A DNA stretch of 9,443 nucleotides from Omnitrophica bacterium GWA2_52_8 (GTDB taxonomy: Bacteria; Omnitrophota; Omnitrophia; Omnitrophales; Aquincolibacteriaceae). A program made the translations under genes and the position numbers. A model generated the notes under the pieces. That model saw only the letters and a list, made by a program, of their open reading frames with translations. It was not told where the DNA came from and did not search any database. Numbering within the stretch: the stretch's first letter is position 1; each line of letters starts with the position of its first letter. The DNA is taken from the NCBI GenBank assembly GCA_001804025.1, contig MHFC01000030.1, positions 15,307 to 24,749 of the forward strand. The letters are read 5' to 3'. This document shows positions 5,721-9,443 of the stretch, piece after piece.

Positions 5721-7384
5721 GATATCTTTCCTGATTTAAATAACTCCGAGGCCGCCTGAATATGCGATTTCAGCCCCTTTCCTTTCATCAAATCGGCACT
5801 CAGCCACGCTTTACCTCCGGTACTTTCCCAGGAAAATTCGATCAGGCGCGGTCTCCCCGCTTTGAGATAAAAAGCACCGGCCGGCTTATTGTTAATGCTG
5901 ACGACAAGCACCGCATTTTCTCCTTGCGGATGCGTCAACAAACGGGCCTCCGTGCGCCCCCCGCGTAAATTCAGGCCATGAATCCATCGCTGACCGGTTT
6001 TCTCATCGGACGGTGAAACCGGCTGCTGCCACCATCCTGAGGATTGGACGGCAACGGTCCGTTGAGATAATTGCAACTGATGAATACGATCGCGATTGAC
6101 GGGATCCCAGGAGCTCAAGAGTTCCAAATCTCTTAAATCCGGTGTTTTTTCTTCCAGCACGGGAGATAAAGCCGCGATTGCCTTATCTTTCGCTCCTGAT
6201 TCCCAGTAAGCCGACGCAAGATAATACCTTTTGCGGGGATTATTATCGCCGGACTTCTCAAGCAAGCGGGCCGCGCTCTCATAGCGTTTCATGCGGTAAT
6301 CGAACAGGCCCTGCGGGTAGGGATCTTTAGACTGATCGGCAATGCGATAAAGACGGGGAATCAAATCGGCCACATCTTCATCCGCTGTTTCGAGAATATC
6401 ATGGATTATTTTATTCGTGTCGGCAAACGCCGGATGAACCCACACATCGCGCACCTTCAATCCTTGCTGCGCCGCAAGGATCCCGGCTTTGGCTCTGACA
6501 TAGCTCCAATCCTGAATCCAGAATGCCTTTCTGAAGGATTCAAAGGATTTCCGGTATTCGTCTTTCATGAGATAGTCTTCGCCGAGACGGCAATAGGTTT
6601 CATAATCTTCCCGAACCCAAAGCAGATATTGCCCGTAAACCCGTTCGTAGGACTCCCAAAGCCCTTCCGACATCAGAAAACCCAAAAGAATCTTGTAAGA
6701 TGCCCGGTTCGGAGGCGTCAGTTTTATGATCTGTTCGATATCTTTGGTAGCCCGCCAAAGGGCTGATAGCGCGGCATTCAGATACCGTGATCCGGGATCT
6801 AGATAAGGGTATTCGGGATTTGAAAAATGAATGCGGATACATTTCTGAATCAGGGCGATTCCCTGCGTCCGAACAGCCGGCTCGTTTGTTCCGGCACTCT
6901 GTAATAGTTCTTGCCCTGCCTGACAGGCAACCCAGGCGCTTCCGGGTTCGAGTTTTTCCGCTGCGCTCAAATCCTGGCGAATGACCTCCAGTTTGGCCGG
7001 AGGAATTGCCTGCCGTTTCATCCCGTAATATTCTGCGAGCACGGCCCCGCTGTTTAACCGCGCGCGCCCCAAAAGAGGCTGTTTTGTTTTAAGTTTTTCG
7101 AACCCCTCATAAGCGCGGTACATGCGCTCAGGATTTTTTTCGTCCCGGGCTATTTGTAATTGCGTCTGTGCCCAAAGATCAAGAAATAAAGGGTCCGCTT
7201 TTGCCCGTTCAGCGGATAGCCGTCCCAAAAAACCGGCAGCCTTCTCCCATTGTTTGGCTTCATAGAGAACACCGCCCTGATGCAGATAATACCCCGTATA
7301 CGCATCCTGCAAGGTCACGAGCATTAAGAAAATTGCCCCTATGCGCACAGCAGCAGGAACGATGAATCCTTGCATAACGGTCAT
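5717..7384 (-). CDS. Membrane-anchored TPR protein of polysaccharide locus, C-terminal globular domain
   Basis: A 555-residue protein. An N-terminal hydrophobic stretch (about 8-25) forms a single membrane anchor or uncleaved signal, placing the rest most likely in the periplasm. Residues about 35-420 are helical and TPR-like: LYEAKQWEKAAGFL (40-53), YLMKDEYRKSFESFRKAF (271-288) and YRMKRYESAARLLEKSG (363-379) followed by YLASAYWESGAKDKAIAAL (388-406). The last ~110 residues (447-555) switch to a β-rich, non-TPR segment with SSGWWQQPVSPSDEKTGQRW and several alternating hydrophobic strands; I do not recognise it. TPR proteins next to Wzy/WaaL-type proteins commonly act as scaffolds for polymerisation or export. 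The start at 7384 is chosen over longer in-frame options because of GGAGGT 6 bases upstream and the ATGA overlap with the ligase stop. Role is inferred from context only. Confidence 0.82.
   Translation of the reverse strand: MTVMQGFIVPAAVRIGAIFLMLVTLQDAYTGYYLHQGGVLYEAKQWEKAAGFLGRLSAERAKADPLFLDLWAQTQLQIARDEKNPERMYRAYEGFEKLKTKQPLLGRARLNSGAVLAEYYGMKRQAIPPAKLEVIRQDLSAAEKLEPGSAWVACQAGQELLQSAGTNEPAVRTQGIALIQKCIRIHFSNPEYPYLDPGSRYLNAALSALWRATKDIEQIIKLTPPNRASYKILLGFLMSEGLWESYERVYGQYLLWVREDYETYCRLGEDYLMKDEYRKSFESFRKAFWIQDWSYVRAKAGILAAQQGLKVRDVWVHPAFADTNKIIHDILETADEDVADLIPRLYRIADQSKDPYPQGLFDYRMKRYESAARLLEKSGDNNPRKRYYLASAYWESGAKDKAIAALSPVLEEKTPDLRDLELLSSWDPVNRDRIHQLQLSQRTVAVQSSGWWQQPVSPSDEKTGQRWIHGLNLRGGRTEARLLTHPQGENAVLVVSINNKPAGAFYLKAGRPRLIEFSWESTGGKAWLSADLMKGKGLKSHIQAASELFKSGKIS
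5726..5732 (-). promoter_or_regulatory. Shine-Dalgarno of the flippase gene
   Basis: AGGAAAG on the minus strand, 5 bases before the ATG at 5718-5720 and inside the end of the upstream TPR gene. It confirms the overlapping ATGA start. Confidence 0.7.
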
Positions 7385-8652
7385 TTCTGGACCTCCGCCG
7401 CGCTCTCTGTTCGCAAGGGCTGGATCAATCGCCAAATCAAACCGAATAGTGCGGCCGCAATAAAACAATTGGCGGGAATGGCCCAATTGAAATCCGTCAG
7501 CCCATGAATAAGAAAACATGCAAGCGCCGTAAATCCGCTCAAAATCCGCGCGATAGGGTAAGATTGCCCGCTGCGCCGCAACTCCGCGATCAGCGCTTTC
7601 AGACCGTAAATCAACAGGCCCAAAAACATCAAAAAAAGCGGAAGGCCGAGTTCAGCCAGCAGCTCCAGATAATCATTGTGAGCATGCTGCCACCGCGAAA
7701 AAAGAGTCGCGGGCTGGTACCTCGGGTAAACCCAATCAAAATTGCCGAGACCGACGCCCTGCCAAAGATAATCACGAATGAGGGGAATACTTCCCTTCCA
7801 AGCCTCCAATCTTCCGCCGTCCGCAAAAAGCAAACTCGCGTGAACTTCACCGAAGCGCATTTTCAGCACCATCCAGGTCAGCCCGGAAAAAACGAAAACC
7901 AGGCCCGCAATAAACAAAGCACCCGGGCGGTGCTTGGGGTCTTGAAATAGAATGAACACCAGATAAAACATAAGCGAAATCAAGGCCGACACCATCCCCA
8001 TGCGCGATCCGGTCAAGTATAGAGCCGTGCCAGTGGCTGCCATTATTGCCCCTATCACGAAGCTCTTGGCAGGCTTATGGCTTTTCCAGGCATGGTGCCA
8101 TACGCCCAGTTGAACATTCATGCACATAGCCAGCATATTTGCGCAGTGATTGCGGTTCATGTAAGTTCCCGTTGCGTTTTCAAGGTGAAATATCTTTTCG
8201 CGCCACAAAACATAGTGTGAACCCGAAAGGCTTTGATAAATCGCATAAAGCGCCTCGAGAAATCCAATCACGGCCATCCATGAAAATAAGCGCAAAGCAT
8301 CTTCCCGCGGCAAAAGTTGAATTAAAAAAAAGACCGCGGCAAGCGCCATCCATAACATGAAATGCAGGCGGGCCTCGTATTTATTCTGTGCAAAAAAGAA
8401 AGTCTGGAGGACCAGAAAAAAAAAGAAGACCGGCAGAATCATTTTGAGAGGCCCTGAAATTTGACCGAGAGAAATCACCGAGCGCGGATAAATAAGCACG
8501 AGGAGAAAACAAAATGCGGAAAGCAGCAGCCAAATCCAACGGTCCGTGCTTCCCCAAAAAAGCGGAGCTACAAATAAAAGGGCACAAAGAGACAACGCGA
8601 GATAGCCTGTTGACCGATCATCGTTTCCGCGGCTTGGCATCCCCGTAACCAT
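7381..8652 (-). CDS. O-antigen ligase/polymerase superfamily membrane protein (Wzy_C type)
   Basis: A polytopic inner-membrane enzyme of about 423 residues with some ten hydrophobic segments, acting on undecaprenyl-linked glycan in the periplasm. Canonical motifs are GTYMNRNHCANML (162-174), LTGSRMG (213-219), an arginine in GGRLEAW (279-285) at the start of the large periplasmic loop, WQHAHNDYLELLAELG (321-336, carrying the conserved histidine) and GLTDFNWAIP (384-393). This is a much closer match to the family than the second copy at 693-2015. The start is uncertain: ATG at 8652 overlaps the kinase gene by 35 bases, ATG at 8640 by 23 bases, and neither has a clear Shine-Dalgarno. The first membrane segment (about 17-33) is kept by either. 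The stop overlaps the TPR start by ATGA. Ligase versus polymerase cannot be decided. Confidence 0.88.
   Translation of the reverse strand: MVTGMPSRGNDDRSTGYLALSLCALLFVAPLFWGSTDRWIWLLLSAFCFLLVLIYPRSVISLGQISGPLKMILPVFFFFLVLQTFFFAQNKYEARLHFMLWMALAAVFFLIQLLPREDALRLFSWMAVIGFLEALYAIYQSLSGSHYVLWREKIFHLENATGTYMNRNHCANMLAMCMNVQLGVWHHAWKSHKPAKSFVIGAIMAATGTALYLTGSRMGMVSALISLMFYLVFILFQDPKHRPGALFIAGLVFVFSGLTWMVLKMRFGEVHASLLFADGGRLEAWKGSIPLIRDYLWQGVGLGNFDWVYPRYQPATLFSRWQHAHNDYLELLAELGLPLFLMFLGLLIYGLKALIAELRRSGQSYPIARILSGFTALACFLIHGLTDFNWAIPANCFIAAALFGLIWRLIQPLRTESAAEVQK
7391..7396 (-). promoter_or_regulatory. Shine-Dalgarno setting the TPR gene start
   Basis: GGAGGT on the minus strand, 6 bases before ATG 7382-7384. 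It argues against a start further upstream near 7519, which would make a 45-residue non-family extension inside the ligase gene. Confidence 0.75.
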
Positions 8653-9443
8653 AGTAATAGTACTGCTGATAGTAGTAATCTTTTTCTTTGACGCTCACCT
8701 GATTGATGACAATTCCAAGTATCTTTTCTGCTTCCCGGGACAATCTCTTTTTCATGTCCTTCAAGTGCCGCTTGTCCGTTTTGTGATAACGTGTGACCAC
8801 GGTAATGCCGTCCACATATTCGTTCAACACCGCGACGTCGGCAACCGCCAGGTAGGGCGGGCTGTCGATGATAATAATGTCATAATGGCTTTTTAACTCC
8901 GTCAGCATGTCCGACATCTGCTTGGAACCCAGAATCTCAGTAGGATGATCCGAATGCGGCCCGCTAAAAAGAACATCAAAACCCAGCCCGTCGACATTTT
9001 CGGCAATCACATCGCGGGGTCGGGCAGTTCCTTCGAGCACGTCAGACAATCCTCTTGCATCCTCAACATCGAATATCTTGTGAATTTTTGGCTTCCTCAA
9101 ATCCGCGTCAATCAATAGAACTTTTAGATGATTCTGATGAAAGGCTGCGGCCAGATTAAGAGAAACGGTTGTCTTCCCCTCTTCGGGATTCGGGCTTGTG
9201 GTCAAAAGGACCCGGCATCCGCTCACGCGGCGGAAACGGAATAAGATAGCAGTCCGCAGGGCCCGAAAGGACTCCGATACGGGAGACGGATGAGCGGTAT
9301 CAAATAACAAATGACCGTTTGCGGGCCTGCGTGAGTCTTTATTGGCCAACGGAACAATGCCCAGCAATTCGAGCCCCAGTCCCTTTTCAACATCATCGGG
9401 GATCCGAATCGTCGAATCAAAATATTCGATAAAAAACGCCAGA
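8618..9443 (-). CDS. Wzc-like chain-length regulator/BY-type tyrosine kinase, C-terminal part (5' end beyond window)
   Basis: The frame runs open to the right edge, so this is the 3' end of a larger gene; the visible part has 274 complete codons. The first ~30 residues, with FFIEYFDSTIRIPDDVEKGLG, match the segment just after the second transmembrane helix of Wzz-kinase fusions, so the N-terminal Wzz periplasmic part lies outside. The kinase domain follows: ESFRALRTAI (57-66), Walker A TSPNPEEGKTT (82-92), Walker A' VLLIDADLRKP (108-118) and Walker B IIIIDSPP (189-196). The tail DYYYQQYYYYGYG (255-267) has eight tyrosines, the autophosphorylation cluster. Such proteins couple ATP hydrolysis and cyclic phosphorylation to polymer length and export at the inner membrane. 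An internal TTG near 9367 could mislead start callers; it falls mid-domain and is not the start. It is first in the visible minus-strand operon. Confidence 0.93.
   Translation of the reverse strand, partial: LAFFIEYFDSTIRIPDDVEKGLGLELLGIVPLANKDSRRPANGHLLFDTAHPSPVSESFRALRTAILFRFRRVSGCRVLLTTSPNPEEGKTTVSLNLAAAFHQNHLKVLLIDADLRKPKIHKIFDVEDARGLSDVLEGTARPRDVIAENVDGLGFDVLFSGPHSDHPTEILGSKQMSDMLTELKSHYDIIIIDSPPYLAVADVAVLNEYVDGITVVTRYHKTDKRHLKDMKKRLSREAEKILGIVINQVSVKEKDYYYQQYYYYGYGDAKPRKR

Noticed and set aside
7385..7519. Upstream extension of the TPR protein by 45 codons
   Set aside because: GGAGGT and the ATGA overlap place the start at 7384; the extension is out-of-frame ligase sequence and would hide the N-terminal membrane anchor.

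Overview
This window is the core of a surface-polysaccharide (exopolysaccharide, O-antigen or teichoic-acid-like) assembly locus. Composition is close to half G+C by eye. Genes are densely packed, and four of the junctions are 4-base ATGA overlaps. The fused polysaccharide co-polymerase/tyrosine kinase, together with Wzy/WaaL-type membrane enzymes, points to a diderm, Gram-negative-type bacterium, probably from a poorly characterised environmental lineage. The sequence alone does not fix the phylum.

Right to left on the minus strand: (i) the C-terminal part of a Wzc-like chain-length regulator/tyrosine kinase, cut by the right edge (8618-9443); (ii) an O-antigen ligase/polymerase superfamily membrane protein (7381-8652); (iii) a membrane-anchored TPR protein with a C-terminal globular domain (5717-7384); (iv) a MurJ/MviN-superfamily flippase (4341-5720). 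These four overlap in series and form one operon. Further left, again on the minus strand, lie a second, divergent O-antigen ligase/polymerase superfamily protein (693-2015) and a WecG/TagA/CpsF glycosyltransferase cut by the left edge (1-696), also joined by an ATGA overlap.

Between these two blocks sits a plus-strand two-gene cassette (2513-4329): a CDP-glycerol glycerophosphotransferase (TagB/TagF) family protein overlapped by a small LicC-like nucleotidyltransferase. The pair looks like an activate-and-transfer unit for a polyol-phosphate or phosphocholine-type substituent. With the TagA-type transferase nearby, the locus resembles teichoic-acid chemistry combined with a Wzx/Wzy-type export and polymerisation system.

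The one long non-coding stretch (2016-2512) is the most unusual part. It holds a 145-base palindromic, cloverleaf-like element (2086-2230). Directly abutting it is a run of five hairpins (2231-2408). Every G-T versus A-C asymmetry I found in these stems favours folding of the minus-strand transcript. A loop in the array is also complementary to a linker within it. This looks like either a structured RNA or an RNA-encoding mobile repeat lying upstream of the 693-2015 gene and back-to-back with the plus-strand cassette.

Working model (inference): the WecG/TagA enzyme and other glycosyltransferases outside the window build an undecaprenyl-linked unit. The 2513-4329 pair adds a CDP-derived phosphate substituent. 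The MurJ-like protein flips the unit, the two Wzy/WaaL-like proteins polymerise and/or ligate it, and the Wzc-like kinase sets chain length.
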